Made by a program: the position numbers and the translations under genes. Positions 47,808 to 59,806 of a stretch of 64,000 bases of DNA are shown here, one piece after another. The notes beneath the pieces were generated by a model. The model saw only the letters and a list, made by a program, of their open reading frames with translations, ran no database searches and had not been told where the DNA came from. The stretch comes from Parietaria judaica (taxonomy: Eukaryota; Streptophyta; Magnoliopsida; Rosales; Urticaceae): contig OX940867.1 of NCBI GenBank assembly GCA_954871525.1, positions 14,361,343-14,425,342 of the forward strand, given 5' to 3'. Every line of letters starts with the position of its first letter. The stretch's first letter is position 1.

Positions 47808-49914
47808 TGTAACGCCCCTAGATGGGGGTTAGTAGAATAAGACAAAAACAACGACTTTTCAAACTTGGACCGGTCAATGACACATCATCATTTAAACAAT
47901 ACCGTTGAATATTCAACGTCCACGTCAACAAACACATAACTTTTGCCCATGGGACTTAAAACGACAATACAATATCAACGACCACAGTTTATACAACACC
48001 ATAAAACGACAAATATAAAGTATCACCATCACAAATATCCTTAATTTAATCCATTACAAGTCTGAATAAAAGATCAACCCAAAAAGCGAGATTCACCTTG
48101 ACGAACACTAGAGGTACGGTTAAGCTAATCAACACGTCGACCTCCTAACTAAAACTACTCCTCGCCCGGAGTCTGATACTGATCGCCACCTGTAACTGGA
48201 AGGAAAAAAATGTATATGGAAGGGGTGAGCACCACATGCTCAGTAGGGAATCTATTACCAATTCTCTTTACCGAACCTTTACTAATCAAAATTCAATAAG
48301 ATAAATTAAACGTCATCATAAACCATTTAATCATCATTTTCATAAAATAAATAAATATACCCCACAAAAGTCAAATCATTTCGGTGATCCATGCCGAGTC
48401 AGCTCGCGCCTTTACTCCACTAAATCCCATCGAGTCCTCAAGGCACAAGCACAGGTGGACTAGAAGTCCCTAACCGTAACTCGCCCTCGACTCGGGATCC
48501 TAATCACCACCAAAGACGGCCAGTTCGCCATGGGTCGAAATGTTGACTTTTGGGTCACCAATCATATCCATATTCATAACTATATCCGGCCTACTGCGCA
48601 GTAGCCAGCTGCTCGTCAGCAGCTCATCCGCCCGAAGCGGGTACCATATAATAATAATCATCATCCTCCCGAAGCGGGTACCATATCATCGCACGTCATA
48701 CCGACGTAACCATAAAGATAAATATAATAACGAGCATCAATCTGATGCAACCATACCTGGTATCCAGCTTTGCTATCAAGCGACGACAACGCAATATCAA
48801 CTTTTATCTTTTATTCATTAATTAAAATAACATTTCATTAATTCCAATTTTAACCTATCCGGTTCGATCGTTATTTAATCGTTGGTTTCTACGTTCATTT
48901 TAAATAGCGAGAAAAGGTAATAGCCCATACCTCAATCCGTGGAAACTTTAACCGATCGACTAGATAGTCGATGATGCGGGTTCGTCTTGGCCCTGAGATT
49001 GATGACTAAAGACTTCGGGATCTGTTGAATTAGTCAAAACGGGTGGTTCAGGCAGCACAGTCTTCGAGGCGACCACGGGACGACTATCCGTGCCAGCTAT
49101 AACACCGATACCATTCATAAGTCAAATACTACTAAGATTGGAATTCAAATTGTCATTTGAAAACCCGATACACTAAAAATTAACCCGGGCCGAATTCCCG
49201 TCGGGCACGCAAAACGAGGCAGCAAAACGGGCATCAATTCGACAAATTTATGCTTCTCCTAGCTTAATTCGACTGTTCTAAACGCAATGGCGAAGTCAAT
49301 TTCATCAATCAAGGCCCAGAACACACCTAATTTGATCATTTAAATTCAGAAACTTGGTCAAGGAAATTCGGGCTTACCGAGAGTCCGATGACAATTTCGA
49401 TCGAGGGCTTTCAATCTCCTCGACGAGGGCTTCAAAACCCCTCAATAAAATCCGGGATCGGAAAATGACGCGGCGGCCGACGGCGGCGGCCGGCGACGAA
49501 GAGGTGGCACCACCAACGGACTCTAATAGGCTTCGTGAACATGATTCCGGTATTAGATTTCTCAAAATCAAACCGACATGAAAAAGATCTAGAGTTGTAA
49601 AATTGCACCTTCCGGCGAATATTCCGGTTAAACGCCGCCACCTCCGGTCGACTTCCGCCCAGCAGCTTGCTCACCTCCTCGAGAGCTTTCCAACGGTACC
49701 AGGATCTCGCCGATCGGAGCTCCGGTGACCGAGTTATCAAACTTTGAAATTTTATTGTGGGAGAAAGCTAGAGAAGAGAGACAGAGAGAGAGAGGTATGC
49801 GAGGAAAGAGAAAATGGGAGGGGAGGGGATAAGGGTCTTCGACCCTTTACTGACATTTTTTTTAATATATATATATATATATATATATTAATTTATATAT
49901 ATTTGGGTTTTACA
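47808..49914 (-). repeat. 3' LTR of Gypsy B
   Basis: Plus-strand TGTAACGCCCC to GGGTTTTACA. Hairpin array at 48591-48690, TA run near 49867-49887. Small frames within it recur in the other LTR. Confidence 0.93.
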
Positions 49915-49931
49915 ATACTCCACCCCTTTAA
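49915..49931 (-). promoter_or_regulatory. Polypurine tract of Gypsy B
   Basis: Minus-strand AAAGGGGTGGAGTAT-type tract directly upstream of the 3' LTR. Confidence 0.7.
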
Positions 49932-49949
49932 GAATTTCGTCCTCGAAAT

Positions 49950-52247
49950 TTAAACGAAACTACCCCCGAACAAAAAGGGGTATTTCTCCATCATCTCCGA
50001 CTCTAACTCCCATGTTGCCTCTCTAGGGTCGTGGTCTTTCCATACCACTTTAACTAGAGGAATTTCTCGTCGACGAAGGACTTTGACTTCATGGTCGATA
50101 ATATGAAGTGGGTATTCCGTGTACGTCGCATTTTCTTGAATAGGTATCTCTGTCCACTCAATGATTTGTTGAGGATCGGGTTCATATTTTCTCAACATCG
50201 ACACATGAAATACATTGTGGACATGAGATAATTGCGGAGGTAAATCAAGCCTGTAGGCAAGTGGCCCGACTCTTTCAACTATCTCGAATGGACCTGTGTA
50301 TCGCGGAGCCAACTTTCCTTTTATTCCGAAACGGGAAACACCACGCATGGGCGTTACCTTCAGGAACACATTGTCGCCAACCATGAATTCCAGTGGCCTT
50401 CGTCTTCGATCCGCATAACTCTTCTGGCGACTTTGAGCAGTCTTGAGTCTTTCCCGAATAAGCTTAATCGCTTCTGTTGTATCTCTGAGGTAGGAAGGAC
50501 CGAGAGTAATACGATCTTCATACTCGGCCCAACAAAGAGGTGAACGACAAGGTCGACCATACAAGGCCTCATACGGTGCCATACCGATACTAGCCTGAAA
50601 GCTATTGTTGTAAGCGAACTCCACGAATGGTAGCTGCTCCTTCCACTTTCCTCCAAAATCTAAGGCGCACGCCCGAAGCATGTCTTCTAAGATCTGAATC
50701 ACTCGCTCTGATTGTCCATCAGTCTGAGGATGAAAAGCTGTGCTCAAACTCAATTCAGTTCCCATCTCTTTCTGTAATCCTCTCCAAAACTTGGAGGTGA
50801 AACGAGCGTCTCGGTCCGAAACTATTGAAACAGGGACCCCATGAAGCTTTACTATCTTTTCCACATATAGTTTACAAAGTTTCGGAACTTTGTAATCTGT
50901 CCGAATGGGGATAAAGTGGGCTGATTTTGTCAATCTATCAACGATTACCCACACCGCATCGTGTCCGCCCCGAGACTGAGGAAGTCCCGAAACGAAGTCC
51001 ATTGTGATGCAGTCCCATTTCCACTCAGGTATTTCAAGTGGTCTAAGCTCCCCGCCAGGTCTTTGATGCTCTGATTTGACCATTTGGCAAAGTGGACATC
51101 TCTTCACGAACATCGCCACATCCGACTTCATTCCGTACCAATAATATTGCCTCTTCTGATCCTGGTACATCTTCGTACTCCCTGGGTGAATAGAAAACTT
51201 GGAACGATGAGCTTCATGTAAAATGGCGCTTCGTAACGTAGTATCATCAGCTACCGCAAGCTTCCCTTTGTACAATAAAAATCCATCGACTCCCACATTC
51301 CATCCTTCAAGTTGTTCTCCAGCTTGTAATCGATTCCATACCTCTTGTAACGTTTCATCGCTCCACTGACTTTGTCTAACTTGGAGTACCATTGATGGAA
51401 CGGCTATGACGTTATACGCACATGCTTTATACCCGTCGCTATGAAATTCTAAATTGTAATCGCCAATGGTAACTGATCTCTTCCATGGCTCTAAGTTCAG
51501 AGAAGCAACCAAACCATGGTTCTTCCAACTCAATGCATCGGCCACCACATTTGCTTTTCCTGGGTGATAATGTAGACTAAATTCATAATCTTCCATATAC
51601 TCCACCCATCTTCGTTGTCGTAGATTCAAGTCTCTCTGCGTGAACAAATACTTGAGACATTGATGATCGGTGAATATCTCAAATCTTGAGCCGTAAAGAT
51701 GACAACGCCAGATTTTGAGTGCAAATATCACTGCTGCTAGCTCCAAGTCGTGGGTAGGATAGTTTTGTTCATGCGGCTTTAACTGCCTAGAACCATACGC
51801 CACCACTCTCCCTTGTTGCATGAGCACACAGCCTAGTCCACATCGAGATGCATCAGTATACACTGTAAACACTTCATCTACATTGGGAACAACAAGGACA
51901 GGAGCACTCGTCAATCGTCGTTTCAACTCTGAAAAAGACTCTTCACATCTATCATCCCAACTGAACTGAACATCTTTTCTGGTGAGCTTGCTTAGCGGCG
52001 CGGCAATTTTTGAAAACTTCTCCACGAACTTCCTGTAATAGCCCGCAAGACCTAGGAAACTTCGAACTTCTGCCACATTTCTTGGTTGCCTCCAGTTCAA
52101 GATAGCTTCAATCTTTGACGGGTCTACGGCAATACCTTCCTGCGAGATCACGTGGCCTAAGAACTTCACTTCGGTCATCCAGAATTCACATTTTTCTTTC
52201 TTCGCGTATAGGCGATGGTCCCGCAAAGTCTGTAAAACAATCCGCAA
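49950..52247 (-). pseudogene. Gypsy B pol C-terminal part: RT thumb, RNase H, integrase
   Basis: 765 open residues: RT connection ([18 protein letters not shown]), RNase H ([38 protein letters not shown]), integrase zinc-binding region ([16 protein letters not shown]) and core ([45 protein letters not shown]). The C-terminal [15 protein letters not shown] and [19 protein letters not shown] are typical of Tekay/Del integrases. The frame is undamaged but detached from the upstream pol by a frameshift near 52300. Confidence 0.92.
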
Positions 52248-52264
52248 ATGTTCTGCGTGTTCCT

Positions 52265-54052
52265 CTAAGGTTCTTGAATAGATAAGTATGTCGTCAATAA
52301 AGACAAAACGAATCGATCCAAGTATGGTCGAAAAACCCTATTCATTAAGTCCATAAACGCCGCTGGAGCGTTCGTTAAACCAAAAGGCATAACCGTGAAC
52401 TCAAAGTGACCATATCGTGTACGGAATGCTGTCTTCGGGGTGTCGGCATCTCGAATCCTCAACTGGTGGTAGCCCGACCGCAAGTCTATCTTTGAGAAGT
52501 ATTTGCATCCTCCCACTTGGTCGAATAAGTCATCAATGTGCGGTAAAGGGTATTTGTTCTTAATCGTTATCTTGTTGAGCTGACTGTAGTCCACACAAAG
52601 GCGTAAACTACCATCGCTTTTCTTAGCAAATAGGACGGGCGCTCCCCACGGAGATGTACTCTGTTTGATAAACCCTTTACTTAACAAGTCGTCTAATTGT
52701 TCCCTCAATTCTGCCAATTCTGCTGGAGCCATACGGTAAGGAGTCATAGAGATCGGAGAACTCCCAGGAACTAAGTCAATGCCAAACTCAATCTCACGTT
52801 CCGGAGGAAGTCCCGAAAGCTCCGATGGAAACACATCATCAAATTCTTGTACTACGGGGGTGTACGGATTTAAGGCACTCTGCCCTACATCTTCAATAGC
52901 ACAATTAACTCCCGACCCTTCAAGATTCCTCTTTCCTCCAAGAAGAGATTTCAAGATAGGATTATAGGGCCATATTCCACCTTTGGCCTGATATTCGATA
53001 ACTTGTCCATCTTTCTTTCTGAGGGTGACACGTCTCCTGTAGCAATCCACTATAGCACGATACTTAGACAACCAATCCATCCCCAATATTACATCAAACT
53101 CGGTCATAGGAAGAATTAGCAAATCTGCGGTAAATTTTCCCTCCTCGATGATGAGCTTACATGACCTGCAAATCACTGAAACCTCCGACACTCCCCCTAT
53201 AGGAGTAGACAACTCTAGCGGAACAGTGCATGCCTCGATATCTAGCCCCAAAGATGACGCGAGATCCACCGATATAAAAGAATGTGATGCCCCCGTATCA
53301 AATAATATGCGGGATAAACAATTAGAAACAAGAATCATACCGTCGACGACTTCTTTCCCCTGGGCCTCGACACCCGTAACGGCATATGATTTTCCTTTCC
53401 CTTTGTTCCTGCTCGACTGCGATCTGCCACCTCTATTCTGCCCTCCGCTTGAGCCACCACTCCCTTGAGGGCGGAAATTATTGTGACTGCCTGATGACGG
53501 TGCAGGGACTGGTGCAGTCTGACCCGAAGGAAACCCAAATCCTTGAGGTCTCTGTGGAGCGAAACCTCGAGGCTGAAATCCCATCGACTGGTTGGGTATA
53601 GGACTCTGGTTTGATAAAGGACGATTCTGATTAGCACCACCTGGCGAGTAGAAACTCTGGGTCCCAATAGGTTGGGTGTGAGATATCTGCGGTTGGAACT
53701 GTTGCTGTGAAAACGGACAATCGCGTTTGTAATGGCCTGGCTGCCCGCAGAGGTGACAAGTACCATAAGGCGAGTATCTCCGACTGCCAGATGAACCAGA
53801 ACCCGAACTAGCGCTCGATCCGCTACTATAAGAACCTTGACTGTAACTCTTGCCTTTCTTGTCTGTTTTCCTGTCTCTCGTCTCGGAGCCTCTCTGTCTT
53901 GCCTGATAATTACGATTTTGCTCTGCTTCAGTGTTCTTCGCCGAAACGACAAGTTCTGAGAAATCAGAAAACCGCAATGGCGCCAAGGTCTCACGAATCC
54001 GTTGTCGAAGTCCCTGTCTGAACTTCGCTATTCTAGCTGCAGGGTTAGCCAC
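52265..54052 (-). pseudogene. Gypsy B gag C-terminus, protease and RT core
   Basis: 595 open residues. Includes the gag tail with [18 protein letters not shown] and a Gln/Gly/Ser-rich linker, aspartic protease [32 protein letters not shown], and RT fingers/palm ([47 protein letters not shown]). The frame is lost at about 52300 by apparent loss of two bases just before the FIDD catalytic motif, which survives in another frame. Confidence 0.92.
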
Positions 54053-54061
54053 GGCATCCGG

Positions 54062-54541
54062 TTATAGCTCGACAAACTTTGCCTGATACTCGGCCACTGT
54101 CATACTCCCCTGAGTCAGCTGCGATAACTCATAAATCTTTCCCAAACGGTAGTCCTCAGGAACATAATACGCCAAGAATGCAGAAACAAAGTTTGACCAT
54201 GTCGGTTCATTCACCCCGGTATCTTCCTGGTACATTTTCCACCATTGGGCCGCTGGGCCCTCAAAAAGATACGTTGCGAAATTAACACGGTATTCGGTCG
54301 GAATGTCAAGCACCTCAAAATTTTTCTCAACCAACTCCAACCATCTCTCAGCAGTGGCAGGATCAGGGAATCCTTCAAACTTCGGAGGGGATTGATTCAT
54401 GAACTCTGCAAAGGTTCTCCTCTTTCTAGCGGCAGGATCGCGTGGTTGTGATGCTTGTTGCATCGCTTGGAAAGCACAAGCCATTTGCTCAAAATCAAAC
54501 GCGGGACGCGCATCAGGGGTATTTCGAGAATTACGTACCAT
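54062..54541 (-). pseudogene. Gypsy B gag N-terminal part
   Basis: Likely start MVRNSRNTPDARPAFDFEQM at 54541, chosen over an upstream in-frame ATG by analogy with Gypsy A gag. Contains RWLELVEKNFEVLDIP, FEGPAAQWWKMYQEDTG and LTQGSMTVAEYQAKFVEL, then TAA at 54062. Compared with Gypsy A (VELARYNPEAV) a few bases are missing, which both shifts the frame and creates the stop. Confidence 0.88.
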
Positions 54542-54665
54542 GTTGATCAACTGTAAAAAGATTAAAGTGTCAGGATTATGGATGGTGATACAAAACAAAA
54601 CACGACCAAAGAACACGAAGAAAATAAATAGCTTTATGGTGTTGCACCCTAGGTGCCGTAACCTA

Positions 54666-54678
54666 GGCTCTGATACCA
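54666..54678 (-). promoter_or_regulatory. Primer-binding site of Gypsy B
   Basis: TGGTATCAGAGCC on the minus strand, three bases inside the 5' LTR, matching initiator-Met tRNA. Confidence 0.85.
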
Positions 54679-54681
54679 AAC

Positions 54682-56775
54682 TGTAACGCCCCTAGATGGG
54701 GGTTAGTAGAATAAGACAAAAACAACGACTTTTCAAACTTGGACCGGTCAATGACACATCATCATTTAAACAATACCGTTGAATATTCAACGTCCACGTC
54801 AACAAACACATAACTTTTGCCCATGGGACTTAAAACGACAATACAATATCAACGACCACAGTTTATACAACACCATAAAACGACAAATATAAAGTATCAC
54901 CATCACAAATATCCTTAATTTAATCCATTACAAGTCTGAATAAAAGATCAACCCAAAAAGCGAGATTCACCTCGACGAACACTAGAGGTACGGTTAAGCT
55001 AATCAACACGTCGACCTCCTAACTCAAACTACTCCTCGCCCGGAGTCTGATACTGATCGCCACCTGTAACTGGAAGGAAAAAAATGTATATGGAAGGGGT
55101 GAGCACCACATGCTCAGTAGAGAATCTATTACCAATTCTCTTTACCGAACCTTTACTAATCAAAATTCAATAAGATAAATTAAACGTTACCATAAACCAT
55201 TTAATCATCATTTTCATAAAATAAATAAATATACCCCACAAAAGTCAAATCATTTCGGTGATCCATGCCGAGTCAGCTCGCGCCTTTACTCCACTAAATC
55301 CCATCGAGTCCTCAAGGCACGAGCACCGGTGGACTAGAAGTCCCTAACCGTAACTCGCCCTCGACTCGGGATCCTAATCACCACCAAAGACGGCAAGTTC
55401 GCCATGGGTCGAAATGTTGACTTTTGGGTCACCAATCATATCCATATTCATAACTATATCCGGCCTACTGCGCAGTAGCCAGCTGCTCGTCAGCAGCTCA
55501 TCCGCCCGAAGCGGGTACCATATCATAATAATCATCATCCGCCCGAAGCGGGTACCATATCATCACACATCATACCGACGTAACCATAAACATAAATATA
55601 ATAACGAGCATCAATCTGATGCAACCATACCTGGTATCCAGCTTCGCTATCAAGCGACGACAACGCAATATCAACTTTTATCTTTTATTCATTAATTAAA
55701 ATAACATTTCATTAATTCCAATTTTAACCTATCCGGTTCGATCTTTATTTAATCGTTGGTTTCTACGTTCATTTTAAATAGCGAGAAAAGGTAATAGCCC
55801 ATACCTCAATCCGTGGAAACTTTAACCGATCGACTAGCTAGTCGATGATGTGGGTTCGTCTTGGCCCTGAGATTCATGACTAGAGACTTCGGGATCTGTT
55901 GAATTAGTCAAAACGGGTGGTTTAGGCAGCACAGTCTTCGAGGCGACCACGGGATGACTATCCGTGCCAGCTATAACACCGATACCATTCATAAGTCAAA
56001 TACTACTAAGATTGGAATTCAAATTGTCATTTGAAAACCCGATACACTAAAAATTAACCCGGGCCGAATTCCCGTCGGGCACGCAAAACGAGGCAGCAAA
56101 ACGGGCATCAATTCGACAAATTTATGCTTCTCCTAGCTTAATTCGACTGTTCTAAACGCAATGGCGAAGTCAATTTCATCAATCAAGGCCCAGAACACAC
56201 CTAATTTGATCATCTAAATTCAGAAACTAGGTCAAGGAAATTCGGGCTTACCGATAGTCCGATGACAATTCCGATCGAGGGCTTTCGATCTCCTCGATGA
56301 GGGCTTCAAAACCCCTCAATAAAATCCGGGATCGGAAAATGACGCGGCGGCCGACGGCGGCGGCCGGCGAGGTGGCACCACCAACGGACTCTAATAGGCT
56401 TCGTGAACATGATTCCGGTATTAGATTTCTCAAAATCAAACCGACATGAAAAAGATAAAGAGTTGTAAAATCGCACCTTCCGGTGAATATTCCGGTCAAA
56501 CGCCGCCACCTCCGGTCGACTTCCGCCCAGCAGCTTGCTCACCTCCTCGAGAGCTTTCCAACGGTACCAAGATCTCACCGATCGGAGCTCCGGTGACCGA
56601 GTTATCAAACTTTGAAATTTTATTGTGGGAGAAAGCTAAAGAAGAGAGACAGAGAGAGAGAGGTATGCGAGGAAAGAGAAAAGGGGAGAAGAGGGGATAA
56701 GGGTCTCCCTTTACTGACATTTTTTTTTAATATATATATATATATATATTAATTTATATATATTTGGGTTTTACA
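54682..56775 (-). repeat. 5' LTR of Gypsy B
   Basis: 2094 bp, same ends as 47808-49914. Hairpin array at about 55465-55560. Confidence 0.93.
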
Positions 56776-57051
56776 GGCGAGTCTTGGCGATGCAATTCGT
56801 CGACTCGTTACAAATTCCAAGGGCCCACCGGTAATCTCCGAATAGCACGGGATACTAGAAATGATCGGTCCTTGGAGGCTTTGGAGATGTCCTCCACTAA
56901 CGAGCTTGACAACCCTAACACAACCATCGTCGTCCTCGTCACCTTCATCGCCTTTGGGCTCGTCGGAATCGGGATCGTCTTCTCTACCGTAATTCATCGA
57001 TGCCGAAACGTCTTGGTCTTAGTGTCGTTGGATTTGGGCATATTATGCCTC

Positions 57052-57354
57052 TTACTCGCTCGACCATTCCGGAATATCACCTGCAGTAATTTGAAGTAAG
57101 TTAGTAAAACCGCCGAATTGTTGAACATATAGTAATTGTTGGTTCGGACCGACCCCACCACCGGTATCATATTGAGGATGGATCGGTGGCGGTGGTATAC
57201 TAGTGGAACTGGGAGCATTTTGTTGGTGTATAACACCGCCATAATGTGTATGATTTTGTACCGGAACACTACTAACCGACCCGGTTTCGGAACCATCCCG
57301 TCCTTTTCCTTGGCGAGTATCTCGGCCTCGAGAACGGTTATCGAAACTAGACAT
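57052..57354 (-). CDS. Hypothetical protein, Gly/Pro/Gln-rich N-terminus
   Basis: A 100-residue frame starting MSSFDNRSRGRDTRQGKG, with a basic Arg/Gly start, a SVSSVPVQN stretch, a PPPPIHPQ run and Gln-rich end, stopping at ITAGDIPEWSSE. No domain is recognised. A minus-strand TATA box (57667-57674) and CT-rich leader lie about 300 bp upstream, so the ATG fits a real transcript. Acidic coding-like sequence continues downstream in another frame (56749-56997, EDDPDSDEPKGDEGDEDDD), which would need an intron or a frameshift. Gypsy B then cuts the locus at 56776. It could be a host gene or the N-terminal part of a DNA-transposon gene; I cannot decide. Confidence 0.4.
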   Translation of the reverse strand: MSSFDNRSRGRDTRQGKGRDGSETGSVSSVPVQNHTHYGGVIHQQNAPSSTSIPPPPIHPQYDTGGGVGPNQQLLYVQQFGGFTNLLQITAGDIPEWSSE

Positions 57355-58134
57355 TATAAAATATAACTACACTAGTTTTTTTTTTTTTTTTGAAAAATAT
57401 AACTAAATTAATTTAAACTAACAACAAAAATTAAACTATAGTAACTAAACTATATAATATTAACAACTAAGATAACTAAACTTATATATTATGTTAATAA
57501 TATTGTATGATAAATATATAAGTAATTAAACTAAGAGTGTATTAATATACTTATAAGATAACTAAACTATAGACTAAAATCGGATTTTTGAGAGCTTGGG
57601 CGAGTTGAGAGAGTATGAGATGAAGAGAAGGAGTTGTGTGAAAAAAAAAATGGGAGAGAAGTGTGGTTTATATAGGGAAAAAAGTGGAGAGAATCGAGTA
57701 AACTGGTGTAATAAATCCCAACGATAAAAAATGCAGGGGTACTTTCTGCAATTGCAGAAATTTTTTGGAATCTGGTCAAAAGAGTCGTTGGGCAACGGTC
57801 AAATGATCATAGCCCTTGGATGACGCGATCAAACGGCTCACAAAATAGAGTCGTTGCGCATTTATTTATTTTTTTAAGACCAGGAGCCGGATTATTCCAG
57901 CTTCTTATTTAATGTGGACCCTGGAGCTCTGGCTCCGGATAAAAAAAATGAAGCGTGGGTCCGGGTCTCCCAGTCTCCTATATTAGGGAGACTACGCCGT
58001 ACTTTCTCAGCTAAGCTCATTGTCTAACTGTTCCATCGGAGACGCTCAACCTCAACCACCCAAAAAACTGCCTTGCACATCCCTAACCATGCACCAAGGT
58101 CAAGAGAAACAAGCCAAGTCCGTCCCCTCGTGAA
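57355..58134. other. Upstream region of the hypothetical gene
   Basis: Contains a T-rich tract (57376-57391), the minus-strand TATA box, a CT-rich leader (57580-57650) and a GTCTCC/GGAGAC inverted repeat near 57970-57993. No other coding frame is supported. Confidence 0.4.
57667..57674 (-). promoter_or_regulatory. TATA box on minus strand
   Basis: Minus-strand TATATAAA followed by CCACACTTCTC and a pyrimidine-rich leader, oriented toward the frame at 57354. Confidence 0.5.
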
Positions 58135-58459
58135 AGGCGGGTGACGTCAGCACATGAGAGGCACCACATGTGGGTAGCAGCTGCCCACGGCCTAGCGCGG
58201 GTACCACCCGTGAGACACTGCACACGGGTAGAATCCTCTCATGGCCTAGTTCGGGTAGCATGTGAAGTACCGCATGCGAGTAGCACCCTCGCACGGCCTC
58301 GCAGGTAGCACCTACGGGGCTCCACACGCAGGTAGCACCCGTGCACGGTCGAGTGCGGGTAGCACCTGCGAGGCACCATGGACGTGTAGAACTCGTGCAT
58401 GGCTAGGCACAGGTAGCACTCACAAGGCCCCAAAGCGCGGGTAGCACCCGCGGACAAGC
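58135..58459. repeat. GC-rich 52-54-bp minisatellite
   Basis: About six diverged units. The landmark CAYGGCCTxG occurs at 58186, 58240, 58292, 58344 and 58398. Each unit contains one or two GCGGGTAGCACCCGC-like near-palindromes. The frames at 58100-58484 are repeat reading frames, not genes. Confidence 0.85.
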
Positions 58460-58474
58460 TTCTAAAGCCAGTGG

Positions 58475-59806
58475 TGTTGGACACGTGTCCTTAAACAAGC
58501 TGTCTTTTTCCTAATTGTAAAAGATTTTGACCAAAATTGTTGAATAAAATATGTTACTTATTATGTTAATCTTATTATAATTTTTGCTAGAGTAAAATAG
58601 AATGTTTGTTCCATAGTTCATAAAGGATGCAATTATGTTATTATTATCACAACCGAGTCAATGTGAGTAAGAATTAATAATCATAATAAATGAACTTAAA
58701 AATGTCTGTGACTTGATGAACTGAGTAGGAGCTCATTAATCGGATAAAGTCATTAATGTGACTAAGTGATATAACCCTATTCTGGATTATGTTTGTGTGT
58801 GTCACAGTGTTTAGAAGTGCATTAAGTATGAAGCGGCTTCATACTGGATTGGACCTGACTTAAACTCCGGAAGTTGTCATATAAGACTGTCACTAACAAC
58901 TTGGAGTTGAGTCACCAGTAGATGATCAAATGGATATTCGATCTAAGTCCTGAGTGATCTTGAGTCTGAGCTGATGGCTTGATTGTTCTTTGATTTAACC
59001 GTTAAAGAGCACAATATATTACCGTTGTTCCCAACACTATTATTTTGGGAACATGATAGTCAGCCATAAGGGTAGCTTGGTCATAGACATGGGCATCACA
59101 CATTTAATTGTTGACTTGATTGTTCTTTTATTTACCTCGAGCCTGGATTGTTGACTTGATTGTTCTTTGATTTAACTGTTAAAGAACACATTTATTGTCG
59201 TTCCCAATGCTGCTAATTTGGGAACATGATAGTCAACAGATAAGGGTAGCTTGGTCATAGAATCGGACATCACATACCTCTCTTCAGAGTCAAGATGATT
59301 CCCTTAATTGTTAGTGGTGAGAAGTGAGAGGTACCCGTGCGCAACTTATTAATCGAAACCATAAGTTGGTTACTCACAATATTACTAACTGAGTTAATGA
59401 TGAAAATGCAATGAGAGGCAAAACGGTAAAAACCGCATGCTCGTGTGTGGATCATCAAGTGAAAGATCAATAATCCGAATTTGATTGTGTCAATGGACAC
59501 CTTGCTATAAAGGAAATAATATATATTGTATCACAAGAGAGTGCAGCCTCGGGTTTATAGTGGAATAACACCGAGGTTTGACGAACCACTAGCAGTTCGT
59601 TGGAGCTTCAGTGATACGGGTTCATGGTCCCCAGGATAGCTCCGGAACGGATGATACGTACGCGATTTAAACATTCGATATGTTTTATCATTTGTCAGGA
59701 TTCATAAAAGTAGAGTCTGCGTCAGACTTTGGAAGTTTTATTTTTGACATGGCAAAAGTACCAAAGTTTAGTGCTGGAAATTTAACTGTTAAAAGAAAGT
59801 TGAATT
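58475..59806 (+). mobile_element. Family F LTR, outer copy, 5' part
   Basis: Starts TGTTGGACACGTGTCC and follows the F LTR until interrupted by a second F LTR. It includes an internal partial duplication (about 58977-59100 and 59155-59275). It resumes at 62621. Confidence 0.85.

Larger units (their letters stand above)
47808..56775 (-). mobile_element. Gypsy B, Tekay/Del-like chromovirus
   Basis: 8968 bp on the minus strand with TSDs GGCGA (47803-47807, 56776-56780). LTRs of 2107 and 2094 bp are nearly identical by eye. Primer site TGGTATCAGAGCC, complete gag-pol in three open segments, polypurine tract at 49915-49931. A close relative of Gypsy A but far better preserved. Confidence 0.95.

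Noticed and set aside
58100..58484. Several frames rich in Cys, Gly and Ala
   Set aside because: They arise from the GC-rich minisatellite in different frames and have no start context.
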